Shown here in pieces: positions 1-9,571 of a stretch of 64,000 nucleotides of DNA. Numbering within the stretch: position 1 is the stretch's first letter; each line of letters begins with the position of its first letter. The stretch covers positions 62,001 through 126,000 of the forward strand of contig CAZOOV010000006.1 of the NCBI GenBank assembly GCA_964581515.1. The letters are read 5' to 3'. The position numbers and the translations under genes are program-made. The stretch is from JACJVV01 sp964581515. GTDB lineage: Archaea > Nanobdellota > Nanobdellia > Woesearchaeales > JACJVV01. Under the pieces are notes generated by a model. It saw only the letters and a program-made list of their open reading frames with translations, had not been told where the DNA came from and ran no database searches.

Positions 1-10
1 AAATGCAATC

Positions 11-2200
11 ATGCGTTTCAATTACAGGTTTTATGCAATGTATCATGATAAACCATCAAACAAATGGGTTCCTTTTACAGAACAGATGATGAAAGAATGG
101 AACTTTGAATCTCATGGTCAAAAATCACTAAGTGATTTATCGAATGAAGAAAAAGGCCTTGGCAGATTCTGGAAAGCATTCAAAAAGAAATCAGATGGTT
201 CTTTTAAGACACGTACTCTTGCTGATGGAAGTGTGGTTAGAATTCCTCTTATAGGCGACCTCCCTTTTGCAAGCAGTGATGTAAAAGAAGTGCATATAAC
301 ATTTGATCCAAAACCTGGATTTGATCAAATTGTTATTGGGATGAGTTCAGTTCTTAAGAAAAGTAAGAAAGGTGTTAATATGGGAGCTGAAGCTACAGGT
401 TATTATGTAGTTACATTTGATAAGAAAAGTACTGCTTTAGTAACTACTCCAACTACACCTACTACACCAACAACTCCAACTACACCAACTACTCCTACAA
501 CTCCAACTACACCAACTGGTCTTACAATACCTACAACTCCAACAACACCTACCACTCCTACTACTCCAACAGGAGTCATTGGAGGGATTACAAATATAGA
601 TTACATATTTAAACCAGAACCAGGTCAGAATATTGACCTTAGGCAGATTGTTGGAAGCAAGTTATCCTTATCTTTTAATGGAGCTAGAGAAGAATTTGAT
701 ATAGTAAACAATCATGGTAGGATAACAATAAATTCAATCATTCATTCTAATCAACAGTTACAAGTCCAACTACTTTCAAACGCTTTTAATATATCAAGAT
801 GTATAAGAAAACCAAAAGATAAAGAGTTCTCAGCTAAAAATGGAGTTCTTGAATTAAATTTACTTGATAGGACTGATTTGGGTAGGAAAAGAAATCAAGT
901 AATATTCTTTATCCAGCCAAAAGTAGGGCAATTAGGTCCAGGGCAGAAATTACTTCCTGCACATTGTAGTACAAATCTTACTACACGAATAAGAAAGAAA
1001 AAAGCAGAAGTTAATCTTACTGATGTTCAGAATGCTACTGAGTCTCCTTCTATACAAATACCTATAGAAATAGAGAATAAATCCGGAGAAAGACCACTTA
1101 ATGTAAGAGTTACAGCCGAAGTTGAAGTTCACGGAAAATCTGGTGAAGGGAACATAAATCATACTAAAGTTACTTCTGGTACAGATACAACACCTGATAA
1201 GACCTCATGGAAAGTTAATGTTCATACAGATGGAGGCGAAGTAACACAAGATAGAGATTCTGTAGTTGTTCATAATATCAAAGCAGGACATAAAGTCAAA
1301 GGTACTGTTGACGTTGTAATCCCTGAACCAATTATCGAACATGGAGGCGATTCACAGCCTGTTGTAACACCTCACTTCTTCCCTGTTGATGAAGTAGGAA
1401 GGATGCTAGAAGAAGCAACAGATGATGGTAAGAAAAAGAGAAAGAGAACTCCAAAAAAAATTGATGGCATAACTTTAGTCAGAAAGCCTTCAAAGAAATC
1501 ACCTATTTCAGATTATGATAAATTTATCCACATGCTCTTCAAAAAAGGTGGGTTTTATGAAACATTATTGAAATACCAAAGAGAAATTAACACCTTGGTT
1601 GAGAAACTTCCTAAACGTCTGCTTCATTTCCAAGCTCTCCAGAAATGGTTGACACAAGGAAAACAGAAATACATGCCTGAAGTTTATCTTACCGAATTGA
1701 AAAAAGAAGGTGGCATAGAAAAATTAGAAGCAGTACAGAAGAAAATACATGAGCTTATCCATTATATTACAGATGGAAAGGGTAAGGAATATATGACTCT
1801 TTTCGTTGAGAGCGTAGATGAGATGGGTAAATTGCATGATCAAAAGGTAGGAAATAATGCATATGTTAATTCTTGGAAAAGTCTTACCACTACTGTTGAC
1901 AACACAAAACCAGATGGTCCAAGATTTGTCAAGTATCAATTCCCTTCAATTAAAGTGTTCATAACAAATAGTCTTATGACTATCTTTACTACATTTGACA
2001 GTGGTTTAGTTAAAGAGATTAAAGAGCTCAAAGAAGTATATACTGAAGTAAAAGCAGATACTGTGGGTGATATTATTAAAGTTTTATCTAAACTCCTTGG
2101 AAAAGAATTCGGACGAGATGGAAGGTTTGGAAGCATAAGGGTACTAAGAGAAAATCCAATACCTAAGTTGATATCATTCGTGGAAATCTTTAAAGAGTAA
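11..2200 (+). CDS. Hypothetical protein with Thr-Pro linker, probably 5'-truncated by the window edge
   Basis: The function is not recognised. The frame stays open to the first base of the window, so the true start may lie upstream of the ATG at 11. Residues about 1-140 form one domain. Residues about 142-195 are a low-complexity TTP repeat linker, interrupted once by GLTIPTTP. A beta-rich region follows to about residue 460, then a basic KKKRKRTPKK patch and a helical C-terminal domain. No signal peptide or membrane segment is visible in the part seen. The linker resembles those joining extracellular domains, but the basic patch and lack of cysteines argue for caution. The end overlaps the convergent gene at 2174 by 27 bp. 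Confidence 0.75.
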   Translation: MRFNYRFYAMYHDKPSNKWVPFTEQMMKEWNFESHGQKSLSDLSNEEKGLGRFWKAFKKKSDGSFKTRTLADGSVVRIPLIGDLPFASSDVKEVHITFDPKPGFDQIVIGMSSVLKKSKKGVNMGAEATGYYVVTFDKKSTALVTTPTTPTTPTTPTTPTTPTTPTTPTGLTIPTTPTTPTTPTTPTGVIGGITNIDYIFKPEPGQNIDLRQIVGSKLSLSFNGAREEFDIVNNHGRITINSIIHSNQQLQVQLLSNAFNISRCIRKPKDKEFSAKNGVLELNLLDRTDLGRKRNQVIFFIQPKVGQLGPGQKLLPAHCSTNLTTRIRKKKAEVNLTDVQNATESPSIQIPIEIENKSGERPLNVRVTAEVEVHGKSGEGNINHTKVTSGTDTTPDKTSWKVNVHTDGGEVTQDRDSVVVHNIKAGHKVKGTVDVVIPEPIIEHGGDSQPVVTPHFFPVDEVGRMLEEATDDGKKKRKRTPKKIDGITLVRKPSKKSPISDYDKFIHMLFKKGGFYETLLKYQREINTLVEKLPKRLLHFQALQKWLTQGKQKYMPEVYLTELKKEGGIEKLEAVQKKIHELIHYITDGKGKEYMTLFVESVDEMGKLHDQKVGNNAYVNSWKSLTTTVDNTKPDGPRFVKYQFPSIKVFITNSLMTIFTTFDSGLVKEIKELKEVYTEVKADTVGDIIKVLSKLLGKEFGRDGRFGSIRVLRENPIPKLISFVEIFKE

Positions 2201-2632
2201 ATGTCTGAATTCTTCATATATCTTAGATAGTTTGTCTGATGCACACTCCATCTTCTTAGGCAGTCCTATAGCGTGATATCTCATGATTTCTCTTCCATTG
2301 GATTCTTCTTTTATTGCTTTATCACATTGGATTGCATAAACTTCTCCTTCTTTCATATATGTGACTGTGACTCTGTCTGATTCTACATGTTTTCCATCAA
2401 CTTTCTCTTCAAGTATTAATCCTTCAAAATTACCTTTTGGAGGATTTCTTACTTCCATTCCTATATTACCTGATTCATAGGTCATTGCAGGTAGTCCTGG
2501 ATCAATAAATTTCATACCATCACGCTCAGGCAATATTATTGGATAAAAACATCTATCATTTCCTTGTTGTGAGATGTCTCTAATCTTATCCCAATTTTCC
2601 CTGAAAAATGTTAATATTTCGTCTTCATTCAT
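2174..2632 (-). CDS. Hypothetical 152-residue protein
   Basis: Soluble protein of unknown function, with no membrane segment or recognised motif. It begins MNEDEILTFFREN and has a beta-rich middle (residues about 30-110) and a helical end. It is the last gene of a minus-strand run that also holds two glycosyltransferase-like genes, about 60 bp downstream of the fucosyltransferase-like gene, so co-transcription is plausible. Its 3' end overlaps the convergent gene by 27 bp. Confidence 0.65.
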   Translation of the reverse strand: MNEDEILTFFRENWDKIRDISQQGNDRCFYPIILPERDGMKFIDPGLPAMTYESGNIGMEVRNPPKGNFEGLILEEKVDGKHVESDRVTVTYMKEGEVYAIQCDKAIKEESNGREIMRYHAIGLPKKMECASDKLSKIYEEFRHLLFKDFHE

Positions 2633-2691
2633 TTTTATTCCTTTAATTTATTACTTCAACTTATTTTTCCCGTTAATTCATTTAATTTAGT

Positions 2692-3828
2692 TTATTCACT
2701 TAATTTAGTTAATACTTTATTTAAACATTCTTGTGCTGATGTATGTCCTGGATTTATCTCAAGTGTTCTTCTGAAACAATGCATAGCATTTACAAAATAA
2801 TTAATATAGCTTTCTTTGTCTTCTGGTCTTGCATTGCATATCTGGTCTCCTTTATACATATATGCAGTCCCTCCAAAATAATGATGATGCATATTATCTG
2901 GTTCTTTTTTCATGAGAGCTGTGTAATGCTTGATGCTTTGTCCTAAATCCCCTTCATCTCTTTCTTTCTTGGCTTGTTTTGATAGTTCATTTGTATCAAT
3001 ATCGCGCTCATTAGTTGTTCCTACTTTTCTTAATGGGATATTATTATACCTTGCAGCAATATCTGAAAAGCTGCTCCAGTAAGAACCTAATATCATTCTT
3101 GTCTGGGACAATTGTAAGATATCTACTAATGCATCTTTGATGCCACTACTGTTATCACGTTCATAATCAATATCTCTTGTAATTATTTTTGCTCCATATC
3201 TTGCTCTAAATGTATCTTTTGTCTCTTTGGAATCTGTAGCAACAAAGAAATATGTATCTGGATCTTCTTCTAGTATAGCGTCCATTTCATTCATAAAATC
3301 CTTGTCTGTTGAAAACTCAATGGAATTGGAATTATCTCCTCTCCTAATATGAACTCCAACTGTATTCTTTGGCATCATGACTAGTCTTGATCTTATATCA
3401 CTATTAGGTATAAACAGACCATTTAATTCTTGTGTAAATCTTCTTTTATACTCAGTAAAATCAATATCATCTAATCTGAATTCAAAGCATGTTTCTAATA
3501 GTATTCCTTGATTTTGTTCTATGTCTTGTGCTCCTCTAATGATATTTTTAGCATCTCTTATTGCTGCATCATTGTATTTGACATAATCCTTTCCAGTCAT
3601 ATATCCAGCATCTACAAGTTCAACAGTCGGTTCAAATAATTCATCAAAAGAGCAATTATTGTCCTCGGTCTCTCTCCACATGACTCTGAGTTTTCTATCT
3701 AATGAATCTGCCATTATCTTAGATGAGATTACAGCTCTCATTCTGTTTGCTAATCCTAGTCTTGGAACTACTATGACTTCATCTTTTCCTTCTTGTCCAA
3801 TATCTGATGTAGCTTTTGTTGTTTTCAT
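2692..3828 (-). CDS. Fucosyltransferase-like glycosyltransferase with C-terminal TPR repeats
   Basis: Residues 23-33 (RLGLANRMRAV) and the HIRRGD motif at 160-165 match the pattern of the alpha-1,2/1,6-fucosyltransferase and O-fucosyltransferase superfamily (GT-B fold), where this region binds the nucleotide sugar. The stretch FFVATDSKETKDTF and the later ILGSYWSSFSDIAA also fit that family. Residues about 283-378 are TPR-like helices closely resembling the C-terminus of the protein at 6219-7604 (shared ARDTGHL/ERDEGDL, PDNxHHxYF and PGHxSAxxCL patterns). No signal peptide, so it is probably cytosolic. It lies 46 bp downstream of the double GT2 gene on the same strand. The donor and acceptor sugars cannot be told. 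Confidence 0.8.
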   Translation of the reverse strand: MKTTKATSDIGQEGKDEVIVVPRLGLANRMRAVISSKIMADSLDRKLRVMWRETEDNNCSFDELFEPTVELVDAGYMTGKDYVKYNDAAIRDAKNIIRGAQDIEQNQGILLETCFEFRLDDIDFTEYKRRFTQELNGLFIPNSDIRSRLVMMPKNTVGVHIRRGDNSNSIEFSTDKDFMNEMDAILEEDPDTYFFVATDSKETKDTFRARYGAKIITRDIDYERDNSSGIKDALVDILQLSQTRMILGSYWSSFSDIAARYNNIPLRKVGTTNERDIDTNELSKQAKKERDEGDLGQSIKHYTALMKKEPDNMHHHYFGGTAYMYKGDQICNARPEDKESYINYFVNAMHCFRRTLEINPGHTSAQECLNKVLTKLSE

Positions 3829-3874
3829 TTCAACTCATCTTAATTCATTTTAGTTTCTTTTAATTTATTTTAAT

Positions 3875-6058
3875 CTAAGCTGTGGCTCTTGCTCTGCCTA
3901 TCTCTCTGTTAATCATATCTTCTAATGACTTTGCAGATGATCCTTTATTTTTCATAGAGGATAATAAGTCTAATGCTTCTCCTAGTGCTCCCTCAGCATA
4001 TACCTTGAATGTTGCTTCATAATATTTTGCAACATCACTGCTTGGTTTTAATTCATGCAATAGATCAAGCTGTTCTCTTGCCACGTCAGGATCTGTCCAT
4101 CTGAAAAAAGGTATGTGGTATTCCAGTTCGTCAACTAATGTTTTGTATAAAGGTGAATGGACTGCATTTTCCTCTAGTTTAGAATGATTATCTTGTCTTT
4201 GATGATAGAGCCATAACATTGATCTCATCTCATCAATTCTTATATTAGGATTTTGGAGGTTGAAACATTTTACTTCTTCTCTTTGTCCTATCTTATCAAT
4301 TACATATACTTCTTTTCTTCTGTCTCCTGATTCTCTCTGGCTATTCATTCTTTTGACAATGGATCCATTTGCATCCTGAACTCCTTTCCTGGAAGTAGTT
4401 TCACTGCCTTCATTATTTACATTGTATACATATAATCTGTCTCCCACTTCTTTAGCTCTCACATGCAATGGTATACCTACTTCTGCTAATTTCATGAATA
4501 AGTCATAATCTACTGCATTTTGAAAACTTGGATTAACTCCTTCTGTTTTGAAAAACGCTTCTCTTGTAAACATTCTTGGATGATGTATTCTCATAGCATC
4601 ATGTATTATTGAAGTTATTCTTTCTTGATAATCAGGTCTATGTTCTCTTTCTAGATGCCAAGGTGTTGTGAATTCAGGACAGCTCCAATGCGCTCTTGTT
4701 TTTCCTGTCTTTACATCCCTATCAATACAATCTCCAAATACAACATTGACATTATCTGTTTTAAGATCATGATGTGTGATTGATGCATATAATGTTCCGA
4801 CTGCTTGTGGCATTAATTCATCATCAGGATCAAGTTGCATTATATATCTGCCTCTGCAGGCTTGGATGGTCCTGTTTGTATTCTCAGCAAGACCTCTGTT
4901 TGTGCCGTCTCCAACTACTCTTATGTTAAGTTTTCCTGAATATCTACGTATTAGTCCTTCAATTATCTCTGGAGTTCTGTCAGTACTTCCATCTTCTCCT
5001 ATTACAACTTCAAGTTTGCTTAAGTCAAAAAAGAATTCTTGCTTTGCTATACTTTCAATTGCTTTTTCTATGAATTTTTCTTGATTATAACAAGGCATAT
5101 ATATTGATACTTCAGGGACTTGTTCAACATTTTTAGAAAGGTTTGATCTGATTCTTTCCCATAAGAATTTGTTTCTCTTCTTTTTATCTTCGCCTTCTCT
5201 TGTACTACCATGTTCAATATGGTAAGCAACAGTATCTACAGGCACATGAAATAATCTTTCTCCTAATTTCTCATTGAAATGATTGTACAATCTCACTCCA
5301 AACTCAGTATCTTCTGCTCCATGTCCTACGAAACTCTCATCATATAATCCTGCTTCAAATGCATCTGCTCTTGAGAAACTACAATTACCTCCTGAGAACA
5401 TAGCACCTACATAATATTGCGGGTATTTTATATCGTTTGGTATGCTTTTCAATCTTTTAGAACTTTCATAAGGCGATTTTCTCCAGTCATCATAAGAACT
5501 AAACCTTCTTGATTTTGTTCTCTTTACTTTATCAAGTTCTTTGTTTTTAATAAGTTCTTTATCCATATCTTCTGGTTCAACAAATGCTCTGTCTTGTGTA
5601 GTCATTATTTTTGTTCCTGTTTGTTTTGCAGCATAATGCCATTTCATGACATCTTCAACATAATGGTCATTTACAATCATATCTGAATCAAGATATATTA
5701 CTGTATCATGTGAAGCTCTCTTTAATGCTTCATTTCTGAGTTTTGCAAGTCTGAAACCATCATCTGATTGCCAAACATATTTAACATCATAAGGTAAGTT
5801 GGTTTTTGCTACAAAATCCATGCTACTTCCTGTTCCTCTTTTACTACCATCATCAGCAACTATGACTTCGATGTTATCAAGATTGTAACTTTGTCTAGAA
5901 AGTGCAAGTAATTGTTTTTTGAGCTGTTGCTCTTGGTTATAGGTTGTGACAATAACACTAACAGGCATCTGCCAATCATCATTAGAAAAAGTTCTTTTTG
6001 AATCTAGTTCTAATACTTTTTCTTCTAATGGTGTATAATCATTTAAGGTATATGTCAT
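3875..6058 (-). CDS. Bifunctional family 2 glycosyltransferase (two GT-A domains)
   Basis: Two GT2 domains lie in tandem. The first (residues about 32-300) starts with PVSVIVTTYNQEQQ, with DDGS at 69-72, DSD at 124-126 and a GAEDTEFG acceptor-side motif. The second (from about 316) starts with EVSIYMPCYNQEKF, with EDGSTDRTP and a QLDPDDE motif near 407. This two-domain layout is that of chondroitin or hyaluronan-type polymerases, but the product is unknown. The C-terminal 100 residues are helical and TPR-like. No membrane segment is seen. The ATG follows GGAGG (GGAGGAAATATG). The promoter carries the shared GTCACT-N4-AGTGGT element and a TATA box. Confidence 0.9.
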   Translation of the reverse strand: MTYTLNDYTPLEEKVLELDSKRTFSNDDWQMPVSVIVTTYNQEQQLKKQLLALSRQSYNLDNIEVIVADDGSKRGTGSSMDFVAKTNLPYDVKYVWQSDDGFRLAKLRNEALKRASHDTVIYLDSDMIVNDHYVEDVMKWHYAAKQTGTKIMTTQDRAFVEPEDMDKELIKNKELDKVKRTKSRRFSSYDDWRKSPYESSKRLKSIPNDIKYPQYYVGAMFSGGNCSFSRADAFEAGLYDESFVGHGAEDTEFGVRLYNHFNEKLGERLFHVPVDTVAYHIEHGSTREGEDKKKRNKFLWERIRSNLSKNVEQVPEVSIYMPCYNQEKFIEKAIESIAKQEFFFDLSKLEVVIGEDGSTDRTPEIIEGLIRRYSGKLNIRVVGDGTNRGLAENTNRTIQACRGRYIMQLDPDDELMPQAVGTLYASITHHDLKTDNVNVVFGDCIDRDVKTGKTRAHWSCPEFTTPWHLEREHRPDYQERITSIIHDAMRIHHPRMFTREAFFKTEGVNPSFQNAVDYDLFMKLAEVGIPLHVRAKEVGDRLYVYNVNNEGSETTSRKGVQDANGSIVKRMNSQRESGDRRKEVYVIDKIGQREEVKCFNLQNPNIRIDEMRSMLWLYHQRQDNHSKLEENAVHSPLYKTLVDELEYHIPFFRWTDPDVAREQLDLLHELKPSSDVAKYYEATFKVYAEGALGEALDLLSSMKNKGSSAKSLEDMINREIGRARATA

Positions 6059-6129
6059 ATTTCCTCCATATTGCCTTTAATTTATGATGGTGTTATTTAA
6101 CTTATAATAGTGTTATCATAAATTTCTCT

Positions 6130-6168
6130 ATTTATAAAACTTTCGTTTATTTACCACTATTAAGTGAC
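6130..6168 (-). promoter_or_regulatory. Promoter of the double GT2 gene with shared upstream element
   Basis: Read on the minus strand, GTCACTTAATAGTGGT (6168-6153) is followed after 13 nt, including a CGAAAG BRE-like stretch, by a TTTTATAAA TATA box at about 6131-6139. The same element with 13-15 nt spacing precedes the genes at 34337, 42047 and 47083. Confidence 0.65.
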
Positions 6169-6218
6169 AAATTACTGTAGAATTAAATGATATTAGTTGA
6201 TGGATTTAGCTGATTATC

Positions 6219-7604
6219 TTATTGAATTGCTTTCATTTGTTCAGTTACTTTCTCTAGGCAGTTTTTAGCTGAACTATGTCCTGGTGCGCTAGCAACAAGA
6301 TCAGTAAAATGTTCATAAGCTTCTTCTGTTCTTCCCATTTGCATCATTACAGTTCCCGCAAAATATTTATGATGTACATTATCTGGTTGTTGTTCCATTA
6401 ATGTTTTATAATCAGAAAGGCTTTGTTCAAGATGACCTGTGTCTCTTGCTTTCTTTGCTTCATATGTGAGTGCAGTTAGCTCTTCATCTGAGTAAAAGTA
6501 TTTATCTCCTCTTATTTCTGCAATCTCTTCTTCAGAGTGCCATACAGCTCCTTCTTCTTCAGGTTTAACTTTTCTTTTTTGAATAAGATTTCTAAATTGT
6601 TTTAATGCTTCATTAAGTGTTCCTCTGAAACCTTTCTTTGCAGACCCACCTTCTGGTTGAGGGATATAGATTGTATTAGTCTCTTTATCATATAATGGTG
6701 ATGCTTTCAATATTCCTGTGACTTGAACCATCTTATCATTAAGATACTTAACAACACTTTCATGTTCTTCACTGCTCATAGAATCTGCTTCATCATCTAC
6801 AATCTTGACTCCATTAATATAATGTATCTCTGGTTTTTGTTTTGTAGCATCAATAAGTACAGCTGTTCTGAAAACATTTATTGGTTCTGCTACATTTTCA
6901 GTTCTAGCTTCGATTAATAATTTATTTTTTAGATCTTCATTTCCAAGTATGTCCTCAACATATTGTGGATTGATAACAAGATATCTACCTTCATCAAATC
7001 TTAATGCGTCTCTTGTCATATTGAGTATTATTCCTCTTGCGTCAAATGCATTTTCTAGATAGTTTGGTTTAAACTGAGTAGTTGAATCTTTTTTTGCAAC
7101 TCCTTGTGTCTGTTCTCTATTTGTAAGAAGTACTCCTCTTGTTTTTGCAACAATTTCTTCAGGCAATTCATCACCTGCTAAATCTTCATTAGTTAGACTG
7201 ACAACTTCTCCAAGATTCATTCTTGATATAGTATTTTTTAATTCTTCTTGATTCAAATCTACTAAATCGTATAACATGACTCCTGTTTGATGTGAGAATA
7301 ATTTTCTTGTTAGCCTTTGTTCAGCATCTCCAAGTAATGTATTGCCAAATAATTCTGAGAAATCTGCATTTGCACCAAGTATCTCATTAATATGATATTG
7401 ATCTTCACCAGTTTGATAAAGTTCCACGCCAAGTAACATTATAGAACTTCTTTTCTGCCTTTCTTCAGCTTTTTCTCTGAGTTTTTTTGGCAGTTCTTTA
7501 ATAGAATTGTATAAACTAATAACTGTCTGACTAATGTCCTCAATGCCAGTTCTTTCTAGAATATCAGCATTGGTTCCTTGTGTTTGTTCGTCGGTCACAG
7601 TCAT
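6219..7604 (-). CDS. TPR-containing hypothetical protein
   Basis: The protein has 461 residues, is soluble and has no signal peptide. Residues about 1-370 are not recognised. The last 90 residues form TPR-like helices (KKARDTGHLEQSLSDYKTLM, then PDNVHHKYFAGTV, then PGHSSAKNCL) that are clearly homologous to the tail of the fucosyltransferase-like protein at 2692-3828. Sharing this module within one block suggests that the two proteins act together or dock on a common partner. This is inference. The gene lies upstream of the double GT2 gene on the same strand, separated by 160 bp that holds a separate promoter. Confidence 0.75.
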   Translation of the reverse strand: MTVTDEQTQGTNADILERTGIEDISQTVISLYNSIKELPKKLREKAEERQKRSSIMLLGVELYQTGEDQYHINEILGANADFSELFGNTLLGDAEQRLTRKLFSHQTGVMLYDLVDLNQEELKNTISRMNLGEVVSLTNEDLAGDELPEEIVAKTRGVLLTNREQTQGVAKKDSTTQFKPNYLENAFDARGIILNMTRDALRFDEGRYLVINPQYVEDILGNEDLKNKLLIEARTENVAEPINVFRTAVLIDATKQKPEIHYINGVKIVDDEADSMSSEEHESVVKYLNDKMVQVTGILKASPLYDKETNTIYIPQPEGGSAKKGFRGTLNEALKQFRNLIQKRKVKPEEEGAVWHSEEEIAEIRGDKYFYSDEELTALTYEAKKARDTGHLEQSLSDYKTLMEQQPDNVHHKYFAGTVMMQMGRTEEAYEHFTDLVASAPGHSSAKNCLEKVTEQMKAIQ

Positions 7605-7863
7605 CTGTAAGTTAACCCCTCAACTTTACTACTTAATAATGAGGAATTTATAAATATTTGGGTAAATTCAATTAAATTAACTCTATAATATACCTTGTTT
7701 TCTAAAACCTAAAGGTTTATATATCACTAATACCAGGTTTAATTCTATTACTATTATAAGATGAAAAGGTACGAGAAATCATAAATCAGATGTATATGTT
7801 TCTAAATAGAGACAATCTAAGATTTTTGGACCTTTGAATCAAAGATTAAAAGGTGATTTGTTC

Positions 7864-8790
7864 ATGGCTATTCGATCAAAACATTTCAGGTTTGTAGCAA
7901 AAATAGGATTAGCAACACATATTCTTCCAAATTTCATTCTAAGTTTTGGTGGTAGAAGACACATAAAGAATGTTAAAAGAGACTTTAGGAAACTTAAAAG
8001 TGATATGGCAGATGAGAAAAAAGCAGATGAAGAAGTAAATATTGATGCTGTATACAAAGCTTTAGAGCATTTTTTCCATGATTCTTTTGATTTTGAAAAG
8101 AATGTTGATGAAGCAGATGAAGATGTTTTTGTTATGGAATATCGTGCAGTTAGGATACTTAATAAATTTAAGAATGATTTTAGCAAGATTGCTGGCAAGT
8201 CTAATCTTCCACCTGAAGTGAGTGAGAAGCTTACAGCAATAAAGACTAGTCATGAGAAATTGACGAGTAGTCTTGAGCCTAAGATGGATGATCTTGCTCA
8301 GGAAATTAGGCGTGAAGGAATCGGCAGGCATATGGTGAGGGATATTACTCTCGAAGAATGGGTTGCTATTTTCTTCCAGATGAAACATAGGATAAGTCAT
8401 TTGAGAAGGACTGCAAAAAAAGTAGAGTTAGAAGAGCATAAATTAGTACATGAATTAAATGGTCTTGTAAAGAAACCTACAAAAAAGAATCTTCAGAAAG
8501 TTTCAGAGGAATATGATCAGAAATTTGCACCAGCTCTAGATTCAGTAGTTGCTGACGCAGTTTTCGTAGAGAAGATGGTCATAAGGCTAAGGGTTAGATT
8601 TGAGAAGATGAAAGATAAGGAAAAACAAGAGATAAGCAGATTGCTTGAAGATGGTTTTCCTAAGACTAAGATTGATGAGATAAATCAAGGTCTTGTCAAA
8701 AAAGTTGAAGATCAATATAAGGATGATCTTATGGCAGAATATGAAAATGCTAGGGCGTTAGTCGCGTCAATGCGTTCTGCAGAATTATAA
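7864..8790 (+). CDS. Hypothetical helical protein, about 308 residues
   Basis: The function is not recognised. The start chosen is the ATG at 7864, which follows a GGTGAT ribosome-binding site at about 7852; a TTG at 7834 in the same frame is less likely. The N-terminus (IRSKHFRFVAKIGLATHILPNF) is basic and mildly hydrophobic. The rest is rich in Lys and Glu and almost entirely helical, with coiled-coil character at about residues 35-60, 175-220 and 240-300. It stands alone between minus-strand genes. An inverted AAACCT-AA-AGGTTT abuts a TATA box at about 7707-7726. Confidence 0.7.
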   Translation: MAIRSKHFRFVAKIGLATHILPNFILSFGGRRHIKNVKRDFRKLKSDMADEKKADEEVNIDAVYKALEHFFHDSFDFEKNVDEADEDVFVMEYRAVRILNKFKNDFSKIAGKSNLPPEVSEKLTAIKTSHEKLTSSLEPKMDDLAQEIRREGIGRHMVRDITLEEWVAIFFQMKHRISHLRRTAKKVELEEHKLVHELNGLVKKPTKKNLQKVSEEYDQKFAPALDSVVADAVFVEKMVIRLRVRFEKMKDKEKQEISRLLEDGFPKTKIDEINQGLVKKVEDQYKDDLMAEYENARALVASMRSAEL

Positions 8791-8856
8791 TTCTAACTAG
8801 TATTTTTTATTATTTCTTTTTTTTGATTATAAAATTAAATAAGAAATAATGTGGAT

Positions 8857-9114
8857 TTAATTTATACTGATTGCAGTCCCAACAGATTGTCCTGGCATGC
8901 CTGTTTCAAAGATTGCTCTTATTGCTCCCTTTGCACCATGTGCTGATTTCACTTCTCCCTTAAGTTCTTTTCCAGCAGGGCTTTTCCAAACTACCTGTTT
9001 ACCGACTAATTTCTCAGCTTTATCTTTAGAATCTACACCATCCACAGTAATGACCATATGATTACTATATTGTGTGTGTCTTCCTCCTCTAAAGTTAACT
9101 ATGACTCCTTTCAT
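8857..9114 (-). CDS. rpl35ae: Large subunit ribosomal protein eL33 (L35Ae)
   Basis: The 85-residue protein matches eL33/L35Ae throughout: MKGVIVNFRGGRHTQYSN at the start, VDSKDKAEKLVGKQVVWKSP in the middle and GMPGQSVGTAISI at the end. It is a component of the large ribosomal subunit, and its length is typical of the archaeal form. It is a single gene in this stretch; no ribosomal partner is adjacent. Confidence 0.93.
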   Translation of the reverse strand: MKGVIVNFRGGRHTQYSNHMVITVDGVDSKDKAEKLVGKQVVWKSPAGKELKGEVKSAHGAKGAIRAIFETGMPGQSVGTAISIN

Positions 9115-9217
9115 GTTACCAAAGAACTTGAACCTATTTAAAAACCTTATGGTATTCTTATTGGCTCTATATTCATTTATCTATTTCCCTTAAATATCCT
9201 TAAATGCCTATTGTTAT

Positions 9218-9472
9218 TTACTTATTCAGGACTTTAGAGAATAATGGGCTTAAGTAAGGATCAATATAATCTCCTAAGAAAAATCCTAATATTGGTGAAC
9301 TGAAGAATAAAAGGATAAATATGAATTTTATAACGACATTAACATCTTTTCCTGTGATAAGCATTAACACAAAACCTATCAAGACAACTGCTGAGGCTAT
9401 TATGATAGGTATTAGGAACCATTCCTTATTCTCATCATACCAATCCATTACATTTTGCAGTTCAAAATCCAT
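9218..9472 (-). CDS. Small membrane protein, two transmembrane helices
   Basis: 84 residues with two hydrophobic helices (about 17-40 and 46-66) joined by a short TGKDVNVV loop. The N-terminus is acidic and aromatic (MDFELQNVMDWYDENKEW). No family is recognised. An inverted TATA-like sequence (TTTATAAAAG/TTTATAAACC) lies about 25-50 bp upstream. The product is hypothetical but probably real, because it sits in a well-spaced slot with its own promoter and T-rich downstream sequence. Confidence 0.55.
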   Translation of the reverse strand: MDFELQNVMDWYDENKEWFLIPIIIASAVVLIGFVLMLITGKDVNVVIKFIFILLFFSSPILGFFLGDYIDPYLSPLFSKVLNK

Positions 9473-9571
9473 ATCATTTTCTTTAAACTTGACATTTATA
9501 AAAGTTTTTACCTAAATATTTATAAACCAAGTATTTTTCACATTAATCACGTCGTAAATGAGATATTGTGT

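Noticed and set aside
4776..5084. 102-codon plus-strand frame
   Set aside because: It is antisense to the double GT2 gene and has no promoter or ribosome-binding site.
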